Assembly (NCBI RefSeq): GCF_001428105.1
Contig: NZ_LMSJ01000018.1
Location: 64,501 to 128,500, forward strand
DNA: 64,000 nt
Source of the DNA: Paenibacillus sp. Soil766
GTDB lineage: Bacteria; Bacillota; Bacilli; Paenibacillales; NBRC-103111
Reading direction: 5' to 3'
The notes under the pieces were generated by a model that was given only the letters and a program-made list of their open reading frames with translations, made no database searches and was not told where the DNA came from. The stretch's first letter is position 1. Every line of letters begins with the position of its first letter. A program made the position numbers and the translations under genes. Shown one piece after another: positions 54,582 to 63,422 of this stretch.

Positions 54582-56884
54582 GCTGTCATCACTTCCTCAG
54601 TTGGTATTGTGATTAAGATATGGGTCCCTTCCCCCTCGGCGGTCTCTAGTTCAAAGCTCCCACCTACGTGCAGCACGCGACTTCTCATATAAGCGAGCCC
54701 CATACCTGAAGCGGCTATTTCTACAGCAACCTCTTCCTTCACATGAAATCCTACGCCGTCATCCCGATAACTTAAATAAAAGAAGTGATCCTCTTCCCAC
54801 AAATGGAAGCTAACATTGGCCGCCTGTGAATGCTTCTTAGCGTTGTTAAGTAATTCTTGCACGATCCGGAAAATATGCCGTTTGGCTGATAAATCCTTCC
54901 CTTCAATGTCGGAAATTTGCTCTGCTCGGAAGGATATATCGAACGATGTCGTGTAGGATTCCTTCTCAACGAACGTCTTCAAGGTTTGCTTCAAGCCAAC
55001 CTCTTTTAACAAGTGAGGATTCAATTCAAAGCAGCTCTGACGCAAGCTGGCATTGATCATTTCCACAAAGTTGTTTATGCTATTCAGCTGTTCACGATCC
55101 TCTTGGCGTATCGATGGTTTCTCAGCCAATGTTGTTAACCTTCGCTTAAGGAAAAATAAATCCTGCATCGTTGTATCATGTAGATCCGTAGCAATTCGGA
55201 CCCGCTCCTCCTCCTGCAGTTCGAACATAACCTTCCTTAACCAGAGATGTTCTTCCTGCGGGAGATGGGAAACCATTTGCTGGAGTCTCCCCGTTAGTTT
55301 ACGTATTAGATAGACATTCTCCATCCCAACTTCCAAATAGGAAGTAATCAACTGCAGCCACTGCCACTCTTCCTTCGCAATTCGCGTGTTCGTCTTCTTC
55401 CTTGTCACGATCAGATAACTCGTATACTCCTCATTGCAGTTCATTTCCATGAACGTGTAGTAAGGATGATCGAGTATGGCCGAAGAGTTTACCAAACGCT
55501 GAATTTCTGCTGTATCAACTTCACCCTCACAGATGATTTCAATATCATTCTTATGCCTAAAAACAATCGCCCCGCCTGTCACTTGCAGCGTGCCCACGAT
55601 ATCCACAAGGATGATATCCTTCAGATCACGGAAGCTAGAGATCGTTCCTAGATTTTTGGAAATCTTTTTCAGCGCTGACTTCAATATGTACTTTCTTGGG
55701 AACAAATAGGGCTCTAATCGCGTCGTCCAATATTCGGCCGCATACAACATGATGGAAACAAGGAAGAGCGCACCGGTGAATATAAATAGCAGCTGTTTAC
55801 TGCTCGTCTCCCCGCGAAAAATAATGGCAAATACACCTGTAAACAAAATGACCGGCAATATCGCCATCAGACAGGAGAATACAATGCGACGCACGACAAG
55901 ACCAATATCGTATAACTGATCTGAAGCGATCAAGTAGGAAAACGAAATCGGGAAAATGAGCAGCAACCCGCTCGTATAAATCGGATCCAAGATCCACGCA
56001 CCGGTAATTAACTGCGGAAGAAAAGAAAGACAAATAATCGGCAGAAAGGAAATGAGCAAAGAGTAGAACACGCTTTTGATAATACTGGTAAGCGGTGATT
56101 GCAAATTCCTGATTTTAACGAAAAGCGTTGATAAGAGTACGATATTTAAAGAAATAACGATAATAAAGAAGCCCATGGTGAAGGTGCCGTCCAAACGATA
56201 TATGAAAGCCATCGAAGGGAAGAAATACAAACTTCTGGATAAAAAAGCGATGGCGGCAATCGCATATAAGTATTTGAAGTAACTTTTGGGCAACTCCAAA
56301 TCACCTTTCTCCTTAATAAACACAACAAGAAAATGTAGAAATACGATTGGCAGTACCATCATCGAGCTAGCTATAATCAGCTTGCCTAGCGAATCTCCAC
56401 TTGTAGATGCACCTAAACTCATAAATATCATAGCAGCACTTAGGAAGGAGAAAGCTAATAAGCGTGCCGAAGGAGATCGATTCTCCTTTACGAGCAAGAG
56501 AACACACATGAACAGACATACGAACTCTTCTATTAGTGAAATAATTTCAAAGACAGAATGATCGCTCGTTCGCAAATCGATTGTTTCTATCACACCCGAT
56601 CGATCTATGACAACCGTGTTGGCTTTCCCAACAACGTTAAAGCGTTTGGCTGGAAGAGATTCCTCTGTAGGCTTACCGTCAATGGCCACAATCCGATCAC
56701 CCAACTGGATGTAGTTATTCGTGAGATTAGCTTCAACCCTGCTAACGACCCACTCTCCTGGCTTTGGTGATTCTAAAGTAATACCGCTAACCGGAAATTT
56801 AAAGGTAATATAGGTACACCAAATTTGTAATAGGATCAACAAAATAACACAAACAGTGACAATTAGTTTCTTTGCTATACTCAA
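54578..56884 (-). CDS. comP: ComP-like membrane sensor histidine kinase
   Basis: A 768-residue kinase. After the first membrane segment (7-28) comes an extracytoplasmic PDZ-like part with NNYIQLGDRIVAIDGKPTEE (about 53-72), as in B. subtilis ComP, then about eight to nine membrane segments (115-370). A linker/GAF-like region (about 400-530) precedes a HisKA_3 domain with the phospho-His in ATDLHDTTMQDL (about 575) and HATPase_c (DDGVGFHV, GMGLAYMRSRV). The start is TTG 56884 with GGGGAG upstream. The pheromone receptor of the locus, by inference. Confidence 0.86.
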   Translation of the reverse strand: MSIAKKLIVTVCVILLILLQIWCTYITFKFPVSGITLESPKPGEWVVSRVEANLTNNYIQLGDRIVAIDGKPTEESLPAKRFNVVGKANTVVIDRSGVIETIDLRTSDHSVFEIISLIEEFVCLFMCVLLLVKENRSPSARLLAFSFLSAAMIFMSLGASTSGDSLGKLIIASSMMVLPIVFLHFLVVFIKEKGDLELPKSYFKYLYAIAAIAFLSRSLYFFPSMAFIYRLDGTFTMGFFIIVISLNIVLLSTLFVKIRNLQSPLTSIIKSVFYSLLISFLPIICLSFLPQLITGAWILDPIYTSGLLLIFPISFSYLIASDQLYDIGLVVRRIVFSCLMAILPVILFTGVFAIIFRGETSSKQLLFIFTGALFLVSIMLYAAEYWTTRLEPYLFPRKYILKSALKKISKNLGTISSFRDLKDIILVDIVGTLQVTGGAIVFRHKNDIEIICEGEVDTAEIQRLVNSSAILDHPYYTFMEMNCNEEYTSYLIVTRKKTNTRIAKEEWQWLQLITSYLEVGMENVYLIRKLTGRLQQMVSHLPQEEHLWLRKVMFELQEEERVRIATDLHDTTMQDLFFLKRRLTTLAEKPSIRQEDREQLNSINNFVEMINASLRQSCFELNPHLLKEVGLKQTLKTFVEKESYTTSFDISFRAEQISDIEGKDLSAKRHIFRIVQELLNNAKKHSQAANVSFHLWEEDHFFYLSYRDDGVGFHVKEEVAVEIAASGMGLAYMRSRVLHVGGSFELETAEGEGTHILITIPTEEVMTA

Positions 56885-56911
56885 ATTTTTCTCCCCTAAT
56901 TTCCATTAATT

Positions 56912-56920
56912 TGGTATAAT
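56912..56920 (+). promoter_or_regulatory. Extended -10 promoter of comX
   Basis: TGGTATAAT, an exact extended -10 (TGnTATAAT), 40 bases before the comX start. No clear -35 was seen. The divergent comP start lies only 28 bases away, so comP's promoter must overlap this region or lie within comX. Confidence 0.6.
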
Positions 56921-56960
56921 ATAACATTGTAAGTAATTGTTTATAAAAGGAGCTGAATCC

Positions 56961-57161
56961 ATGACTATTATTCAACTAAATCCAGCATTACAACAGTCTG
57001 TACGCCTTGCAAAACTTGCAGAATTGAGTAAGCAAACTTACTCCTTCATGGTTTCTCAGTCATTGTCAACGAATGAAAAAGATGCACTAGTTAAGACTTT
57101 TACAACTCCTAGCGAAACAAGAACCAAAGATGCTAATGTTCGTTCTTACTACTGGTGGTAG
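56961..57161 (+). CDS. comX: ComX-like pheromone precursor
   Basis: A 66-residue peptide from ATG 56961 with AAAAGGAG eight bases upstream. It has no signal peptide. The middle part LSTNEKDALVKTF resembles the helical region of ComX precursors and the C-terminus is DANVRSYYWW, with two tryptophans at the very end; ComX is cut to its last 5-10 residues and prenylated on Trp by ComQ. It is divergent from comP-comA-comQ, whereas B. subtilis has comQ-comX-comP-comA in one direction. Small size and low conservation make the peptide itself less certain than its neighbours. Confidence 0.75.
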   Translation: MTIIQLNPALQQSVRLAKLAELSKQTYSFMVSQSLSTNEKDALVKTFTTPSETRTKDANVRSYYWW

Positions 57162-57186
57162 TCTAGTAGTCTTATTTTACCAAATA

Positions 57187-57236
57187 AAAAAAAGGATTGC
57201 ATATTAGCTCAAGCTAATTATACATTCCTTTTTTTG
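57187..57236. terminator. Bidirectional terminator between comX and the Rieske gene
   Basis: A long fold-back: AAAAAAAGGA-TTGCATATTAGCT and AGCTAATTATACATTCCTTTTTTT with a two-base loop, T-run on both strands. It separates the two convergent genes. Confidence 0.88.
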
Positions 57237-57287
57237 TTTCGTATGCATGATCTTGGCACTACTCTTCCCAAATCCGAACAATTCTCG

Positions 57288-58265
57288 TTAGGCCGTCCCA
57301 AAGGTAACACCTAACTCGCGCAGGCGTTTGCGGTAAGCAATGCTCAAACGATCGCACTTCAAGTGCAACTCCGCTTGCAAATCTAGCGGCAGCAGCTCCG
57401 GCTTCTGATTCTCAACCATAATCCGATCCTGCTCGATGAGCCGATCTTGGAAACGGATGAATACCTCGTCGAGCTCGTCATACGCATAATCCCTTTGCTT
57501 CAACATATAAGCCACGCTAGTCTGCTCCGTAACCGGAAGCACCATCAGAAACAGCCGAAAGATATGATCAGTCACATCATTTCTCTTCGTAAAAGCTACA
57601 CATAACGGACCGAATACCTCATACACATAACGGCTATTAACCCCACGCCCTGTTCCATCCGGATCTGGCTGATAGACAATGATTTCTTCAGAACGTAGAA
57701 CACCATCCTCTTCCAGCACGTGATAATCATTGATTTCAGCAAATTCACTGTCGCCCAGCAGCCCCTCATGCACGAACATCAGGTGGGACACATCGAGGAA
57801 ATTTTCGATAATGCGAGGTCCTGCCGCTTGCAGGGTATAGGGTCCCATGAACACTTCCTTGAAGCCATCTGGCACATAAGCACTCACTTTAGGCAGTGGT
57901 CCCTCCGGTGTCCCTAAGCACACCCAGATCAGACCATGTGCTTCTACGCATGCGTACACGAATGCTTTGGCCTTCGAGGGTATCGCTTGTTCCTTCGGTA
58001 AAGATGGAATCTTGGTACACGCACCGCAGCCATTATAAGACCAGCCATGGTACGCGCACACAAGCTCGTCACCGCTTACTTTCCCCAGGGACAGTGGCAC
58101 ACCCCGATGAATACATAAGTCTTTGAAAGCGTGGACGCCTTGCGTGGTGCGGAATACCGCTACTTTCTCCCCTAGTACAATCACTGCCTCAGGCTTATCT
58201 GTGAGCATTGACGACAACAACACCGGGTGCCACTCGTGAATTAATGCGATATCTTGTATTGTCAT
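57288..58265 (-). CDS. Rieske-type oxygenase alpha subunit (VanA/HpxD-like)
   Basis: A 325-residue oxygenase with a Rieske [2Fe-2S] domain (CIHRG, Cys51/His53, and CAYHGW, Cys70/His73) and a mononuclear-iron catalytic domain (ENFLDVSHLMFVHEG, about 160-175, two His ligands). Such enzymes hydroxylate or demethylate aromatic or heteroaromatic rings with a separate reductase. It lies 22 bases after a BMP-type binding protein in a purine-catabolic operon, so a purine or alkyl-purine substrate is inferred, similar to HpxD. No reductase gene is in the window. Confidence 0.85.
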   Translation of the reverse strand: MTIQDIALIHEWHPVLLSSMLTDKPEAVIVLGEKVAVFRTTQGVHAFKDLCIHRGVPLSLGKVSGDELVCAYHGWSYNGCGACTKIPSLPKEQAIPSKAKAFVYACVEAHGLIWVCLGTPEGPLPKVSAYVPDGFKEVFMGPYTLQAAGPRIIENFLDVSHLMFVHEGLLGDSEFAEINDYHVLEEDGVLRSEEIIVYQPDPDGTGRGVNSRYVYEVFGPLCVAFTKRNDVTDHIFRLFLMVLPVTEQTSVAYMLKQRDYAYDELDEVFIRFQDRLIEQDRIMVENQKPELLPLDLQAELHLKCDRLSIAYRKRLRELGVTFGTA

Positions 58266-58287
58266 CGCCAGTCACATCCTTTGTGCT

Positions 58288-59415
58288 TTATTTAGGTATG
58301 ACACCTTTAATGCCCTTAACAAACCAAGTCGTGCCAAGAATTTCCTCGTCAGTCATCTTTTTACCTGATTCGAAACGGGTTTTACCATCTTGATCCACGA
58401 TAGGCCCTTGGAATACCTCGAACGTTCCGTTCAGAATTTCCGCTTTTTTCTTCTCTACTAGCGCTTTAACGTCAGCTGGCACATTTTTGCCGAGCGGAGC
58501 AATATCCGTGATGCCTTCTTTCATACTGCCGAAGTAAGCCTCTGATTTCCACGTGCCGTCAATAATGCTTTTCACCGTCTTCACATAGTAAGGGCCCCAG
58601 TTCCATTTCGGATTCGATATGTACGTATCCGGTGCGAATCTGCCCATATCGGAATCGTTCCCGATCCCCCATACTTTACGTTCAGCAGCCGCTTGAATAC
58701 TTGCCGGTGAGTCTTGGTACGCTGCCAACACGTCTACACCTTTATCCAGCAATGAAATGGCCGCTTGCTTCTCTGTAGCTGGATCGAACCATGTATTACT
58801 CCACACCACGGAGACATCAATATTGGGATTCACACTTTGCGCACCCAACGTAAAAGCATTAATGGTATAAATGACTTCTGGAATCGGGAAAGCTCCAACA
58901 TAGCCCATATGGTTGTTTTTGGTCATTTTTCCTGCAGCCATACCGACCAGGTAAGCACTCTGATATTCACGTCCCATGTACGTGCCTAGGTTTGGCGCTG
59001 TTTTATAGCCCGTAGCGTGCAGGAATTTCACATTCGGATGCTTCGCCGCTACCGCCACCATGGGATCCATATACCCGAAGGAGGTTCCGAAAATAATATC
59101 ATTTTTCTGAGCCAACTCTTCGAATACACGCTCAGCATCAGGTCCCTCCGGGATATTTTCAACCGTCGTCGCTTTAATTCCCAGTTCTTTCTCCATCATT
59201 AATCGGCCTTGATCATGCTCGAACGTCCAACCACCATCCCCCGGAACGCCGATATAGACAAAAGCAACTTTTGGCAACTTCTTCTCTGTTGTTGCTGCCG
59301 TAGATCCCGGAGTGGTGGAAGCTGGTGCCGTCGTTGAACTTGTTGTCGTGCTCGTGGAGCAGGCACTTAACATAACTAACAAGATGGCTGTTACAGACAG
59401 TATGATTTTTCTCAT
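58288..59415 (-). CDS. BMP family (PnrA-like) substrate-binding lipoprotein
   Basis: A 375-residue lipoprotein; the lipobox is MLSAC (Cys19 from ATG 59415, which has AGAGGGG eight bases upstream). The body is of the Bmp/Med family that binds nucleosides or purines (VAFVYIGVPGDGGWTFEHDQ, ITGIAPLG-type C-terminal parts). It lies between the xanthine dehydrogenase genes and the Rieske gene. The cognate ATPase and permeases are not in the window. Confidence 0.88.
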   Translation of the reverse strand: MRKIILSVTAILLVMLSACSTSTTTSSTTAPASTTPGSTAATTEKKLPKVAFVYIGVPGDGGWTFEHDQGRLMMEKELGIKATTVENIPEGPDAERVFEELAQKNDIIFGTSFGYMDPMVAVAAKHPNVKFLHATGYKTAPNLGTYMGREYQSAYLVGMAAGKMTKNNHMGYVGAFPIPEVIYTINAFTLGAQSVNPNIDVSVVWSNTWFDPATEKQAAISLLDKGVDVLAAYQDSPASIQAAAERKVWGIGNDSDMGRFAPDTYISNPKWNWGPYYVKTVKSIIDGTWKSEAYFGSMKEGITDIAPLGKNVPADVKALVEKKKAEILNGTFEVFQGPIVDQDGKTRFESGKKMTDEEILGTTWFVKGIKGVIPK

Positions 59416-59420
59416 GGCTT

Positions 59421-59906
59421 CTACCCCTCTCTTTTTATGGACAATCCGCATTTCTCTACTGCCCTGAAAATCCCCTCATACCCTGTGCACCTGCAAATAT
59501 TCCCGCACAGTGCCTTCTCCGCCTCAGCCCTCGTTGGAGCAGGGTTCGTCTCCCACAACGCGGTTAAGGTGATAACCATGCCGGCAGTACAGTAGCCGCA
59601 CTGCAATCCCCCCTCCTCTAACATCGCTTGCCCAATCGGATGCAGCTCTTCACCTGCCGAAATTCCCTCTATGGTCGTGAGCTCCTTACCCGATGCTTGA
59701 TAAGCCATCAGTAAACAGGAATTCACAGGTTGACCGTCAAGCAGAATCATGCAAGCACCGCAGCGCCCAATTTCACAAGATACCTTGGTACCGGTCATCC
59801 CCAGGTCCTCTCGCAAAATCGCTGACATCCGTTTGGATGCAGGGGCTGGAATGTCCACTGCCTTCCCGTTTATGGAGCAATTTAGCACAAAAGATGTATC
59901 AATCAC
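59421..59906 (-). CDS. Xanthine dehydrogenase, [2Fe-2S] subunit
   Basis: A 161-residue iron-sulfur subunit of a molybdenum hydroxylase. The N-terminal plant-type cluster ligands are in CEIGRCGACMILLDG and a later Cys; the C-terminal helical domain has CGYCTAGM and CGNICRCTGYEGI. It passes electrons from the Mo centre to FAD. Its ATG overlaps the Mo-subunit stop by eight bases. Confidence 0.94.
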   Translation of the reverse strand: MIDTSFVLNCSINGKAVDIPAPASKRMSAILREDLGMTGTKVSCEIGRCGACMILLDGQPVNSCLLMAYQASGKELTTIEGISAGEELHPIGQAMLEEGGLQCGYCTAGMVITLTALWETNPAPTRAEAEKALCGNICRCTGYEGIFRAVEKCGLSIKREG

Positions 59907-62196
59907 TGGCCTCCACCCCTTCTAACCAATCGATGGATTGCACGATGTCTTCTGGCGATATGGGCAACTTATTTACCCAAATGCCTGTCGCTTGTCTAAC
60001 TGCCGCTGTAATTGCAGGAGCCAAGCCGACAGAACCGATTTCGCCAACACCGCGAGGGCCAAATGTATCTCCCTCCGGCAGCTCTTCAATCGCTTCAACT
60101 TGAATACGCAGCGGGCTGTCGCTGAAAGTAGGGACGAGGTAGGTGTCGAGATTATGCCTGACATATTTGCTATCCTTCATGACAGCATCTTCAGTCAATG
60201 TGTAGCCTAACGCCATCACGCTGCCGCCTTCGATTTGTCCCAAATAACCCATCGGATTAATGACTGGCCCTGCGGCGATGACATGATCCGTCTGCAGCAC
60301 CTTAACCCGACCGGTTAGCGTGTTGACTTCCACCTCTACAATCGCCGCTGCATACGAGTACAGGTAGTGCGCCCCGACCCGCCCTTCCGGCGTCGTCGGG
60401 TAGTTGAACTCCGTATGCGCGAGGATCGGCGTAGCTGCTGCCGCAGCGACCTCCGCATACGTGACAACCGGCTCCCCGAATTCATCACCCTTGTGATGAA
60501 TCCCGCCTGCGCCGGTTGCGAGCTCTGCGGCCGGAACGCCGCAGAGCAGTGAAGCCTGCTCCAGCAGCGCCAGCACGAAGGCTGGCTTCAGCCGCTGGAG
60601 CGCGCGCCACATCATCGTGGTGGCGCGGGAGGCCGTACTCGAACCGCTGCTGGGCACGCGGTCGGTATCGCCGATGACGATGCGAATGTCATCAGCGGCG
60701 CAGCCGAAGCAGTCCTGCAGCATCAACGTGAGTGCTGCATAGAGCCCTTGGCCGAACTCCTCGAAGCCGAAGGAGGCCTGGATCTTGCCCTCCGGCGTAA
60801 GCTCGATACGGCCGCCGGAATGATCGGGGATGCCGAAGCCGAGCCCGGCACCGTGCATCACCAGCGCAGCGCCGACGCCTCGGCGCAGCCAAGGCTCTGG
60901 CGCAGCAGCGGCCGGCTGCTGGGCGTAGCGCTTGCGCTTTGCCCAGAGCGGTGACTCCTGCGCCTTCGCCCACACCTGAGCGGCGCCTTCGGTCGCCACG
61001 ATGGGCTGGCCCATCGGGCCAGGATCGGTGGGCTGGCGCAAGTTGCGCTTACGCAGCTCCCACGCATCCATGCCGAGCTTCTCGGCTAGTCGTTCCATTT
61101 GACTCTCCACCGCAAAAATCACCTGATTGCCGCCAAAGCCCCGAAACTCACCGGATACACCGTTATTCGTGTAGACGCTCTTGCCTTCTACGTCGAGATG
61201 CGAGATCGTGTAAGGTCCAATCGCATGCTCGGTTGCAAAATTCAACACCTCGCAGCCCAGTGTCGCGTACGCCCCTGTATCGGCAAGGATGCGAACCTGA
61301 TGCGCGATAAGCTTTCCGTGCACATCTGTGCCGGTTTTCATCATGATCCGCATCGGATGACGTTTAATACCGGAGATCACGGATTCACGACGGGAATTGT
61401 GCATTTTGATCGACTTGCCTGTCTTTCGCGCCATCAATGCACCGAAAGGCTGCACATTGAGCTCATCCTTCCCGCCGAACGAACCGCCAATCGGGCTGGA
61501 GACGACTCTGATTTGCTCTTCTGGGATGCCAAGAATTCGCGCAAGCTGGAAACGATCTTTATAGCCATGTTGGGTCGGTGAGTAAACGGTCAGCCGGCCA
61601 TCAGCTTCTGGAATGAAGAGACCGCCTTCCGTTTCTATATAGGTATGCATTTGGCGAGGTGTCACATAGGTCTCCTCAACGACATGTGCACACGTTTCGA
61701 ACACTTCCTCGATATTCGTGTCCCCATGCTGTAAGGAGGTTTGATGCAGCAGATTCCCTTCGGGATGCAGCATAATCGTACCCGCTTCCAGCGCTGTTTC
61801 TGGATTATCTACAAGTGGAAGCGGCTCATACTCGACCTCAATAAGGCTTAATGCGTATTCGGCAATTTCCTCTGTATCTGCAGCTATGGATGCCAACGCA
61901 TCCCCGATATAGCGAACGCGATCCTGACAAAACACTGGCTGATGCGGAAAAGCAATCCCGAATAAATTCAACCCTGGTACGTCTGCAGCTGTTAAGACCA
62001 CGCGTACGCCAGGTATTTGTTTGGCTTTCGTTGTATCGATGGCAAGGATCCAAGCATGCGGATATTGACTCCGTAACACCTTACCGTGCAGCATGCCAGG
62101 AGCAGTTAAATCGGTGAGATAACGGAGCTCGCCTGTCACTTTCTCCTTACCATCGGGTCTTATGATCCATTTCTTCGCATTACGATTAAGGAGCAT
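59899..62196 (-). CDS. Xanthine dehydrogenase, molybdopterin-binding subunit (PucD-like)
   Basis: A 765-residue large subunit that hydroxylates hypoxanthine/xanthine (or a related heterocycle). It has the Mo-cofactor motifs GGSFGGKDELNVQ (about 230), EFRGFGGNQVIFAVE (about 345) and the catalytic glutamate in RGVGEIGSVGLAPAI near the C-terminus. The central part is markedly GC-rich (60.4-61.1 kb). It overlaps the FAD-subunit gene by 11 bases. Confidence 0.93.
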   Translation of the reverse strand: MLLNRNAKKWIIRPDGKEKVTGELRYLTDLTAPGMLHGKVLRSQYPHAWILAIDTTKAKQIPGVRVVLTAADVPGLNLFGIAFPHQPVFCQDRVRYIGDALASIAADTEEIAEYALSLIEVEYEPLPLVDNPETALEAGTIMLHPEGNLLHQTSLQHGDTNIEEVFETCAHVVEETYVTPRQMHTYIETEGGLFIPEADGRLTVYSPTQHGYKDRFQLARILGIPEEQIRVVSSPIGGSFGGKDELNVQPFGALMARKTGKSIKMHNSRRESVISGIKRHPMRIMMKTGTDVHGKLIAHQVRILADTGAYATLGCEVLNFATEHAIGPYTISHLDVEGKSVYTNNGVSGEFRGFGGNQVIFAVESQMERLAEKLGMDAWELRKRNLRQPTDPGPMGQPIVATEGAAQVWAKAQESPLWAKRKRYAQQPAAAAPEPWLRRGVGAALVMHGAGLGFGIPDHSGGRIELTPEGKIQASFGFEEFGQGLYAALTLMLQDCFGCAADDIRIVIGDTDRVPSSGSSTASRATTMMWRALQRLKPAFVLALLEQASLLCGVPAAELATGAGGIHHKGDEFGEPVVTYAEVAAAAATPILAHTEFNYPTTPEGRVGAHYLYSYAAAIVEVEVNTLTGRVKVLQTDHVIAAGPVINPMGYLGQIEGGSVMALGYTLTEDAVMKDSKYVRHNLDTYLVPTFSDSPLRIQVEAIEELPEGDTFGPRGVGEIGSVGLAPAITAAVRQATGIWVNKLPISPEDIVQSIDWLEGVEASD

Positions 62197-63175
62197 AAGC
62201 TCCGCCTCCTTTACGCCAAACTTTGAAACACTCCGAAATGATCAAATTCGCTGCCGTCTGTTTGCGATAAGCAACCCCGGCATAATCATCCGCCACCGCG
62301 TTGAAATCCGCCATAACGTCTTTGTGCAGAGTCTGCAATACTGCCTTCGATAAAGGCTTTCCAATCATTTCCGCTTCCAGAACTGAAAACCTCGCACCAA
62401 CCGCGTTACCTCCACCTGCTGCGAGGGCGATTTCAGCAACAGCTCCATCTGCCCGCAGGGAAAGTCTCCCCGCGACCGTGACGACCGATGGCGTAAATGC
62501 CTCTCTGCGGCCAACCTTGAGATAGAACTCATGGATGATCTCCTTTTCTTTTACAGCATCTAGCAGCCTATCAGTCGTCTTCGCATCTTCAGGGTTCTTA
62601 GCGGTGTTCTTCATACCTTCAAGACTTCCCTCTCCACCTGTCTGCACGATTATCCCCGTTATGATCTCGTCATGAGCACCTAATGGAGCAGCCAGCCAAT
62701 CCTTCAACGCAATCGTCCGCTCATTCTGTCCGGCTGTACATTGTATTTGTGCATCCATCACAAGCAGTGCAGGAATCAGATCTCCTGTACGTGTCATCAC
62801 ATTGCCTCCGATCGAGGCTAAGTTCCGAATCGAAGGGGCTGCAATCTCCGAACAGGCTTGCACGAGAAGCCCGCATTTCTGCTGAACCAGCTCATTTTTC
62901 ATCAAATCTGCAATGCTTAGGGCAGGACCTATATGAACTTGACCTTGGGAATTAACCGTTAATCCCGATAGTGCAAGAATTCTTCCAAGACTTATGAAAT
63001 GCTGCGGCATCTGGGCGAGCCCATTCTCCCAGCGTGTGCGAAGCCAAGTACCTCCAGCAACAATTACTGCATCTTTGCCCCATTTGTGCTTCAATTGAAT
63101 CGCTTCCTCCACACTTGTTGGCTGCCATACAGAAGGCTGCTGCTCAGGGAGCTGATGCATTATTGGTACTGACAT
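62186..63175 (-). CDS. Xanthine dehydrogenase, FAD-binding subunit (PucC-like)
   Basis: A 329-residue FAD subunit: VIVAGGTWLRTRWENG near residue 37 and IRNLASIGGNVMTRTGDLIP (about 112-131) bind FAD, with a CO-dehydrogenase-flavoprotein-like C-terminal domain. ATG 63175 is preceded by GAGGAGGG. It starts the Mo-hydroxylase gene set, 247 bases after the cytidylyltransferase gene. Confidence 0.92.
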   Translation of the reverse strand: MSVPIMHQLPEQQPSVWQPTSVEEAIQLKHKWGKDAVIVAGGTWLRTRWENGLAQMPQHFISLGRILALSGLTVNSQGQVHIGPALSIADLMKNELVQQKCGLLVQACSEIAAPSIRNLASIGGNVMTRTGDLIPALLVMDAQIQCTAGQNERTIALKDWLAAPLGAHDEIITGIIVQTGGEGSLEGMKNTAKNPEDAKTTDRLLDAVKEKEIIHEFYLKVGRREAFTPSVVTVAGRLSLRADGAVAEIALAAGGGNAVGARFSVLEAEMIGKPLSKAVLQTLHKDVMADFNAVADDYAGVAYRKQTAANLIISECFKVWRKGGGAYAP

Positions 63176-63422
63176 AATTCAACCCTCCTCAGAGATTCTG
63201 AATGGTGAATGAGCAGTCGCCATATTCCGCAGCCCCTACCTCATTCGTCTTTCACTTTGCTTCCTTGCATTCGCCAACGTTCTTCAATCGATCCGATAAA
63301 TTAAATCTACTATAAACAATATTCGAAATTAACGTCAACTAACATAACATCATTTTGTTTTTTTACATAAAAAAATAGCGCATCATTCGTATCGATGCAC
63401 TCCATAACTAATATTATGTTAT
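63176..63422. other. AT-rich gap between the cytidylyltransferase and dehydrogenase genes
   Basis: About 250 bases without a gene, AT-rich from 63290 on. It likely holds a promoter for the dehydrogenase operon; no box could be singled out. A weak GCATCATTCG / CGATGCAC fold-back is at about 63380-63405. Confidence 0.45.

Noticed and set aside
60692..61310. GC-rich frames on both strands
   Set aside because: Shadows of the GC-rich central part of the xanthine dehydrogenase large subunit.
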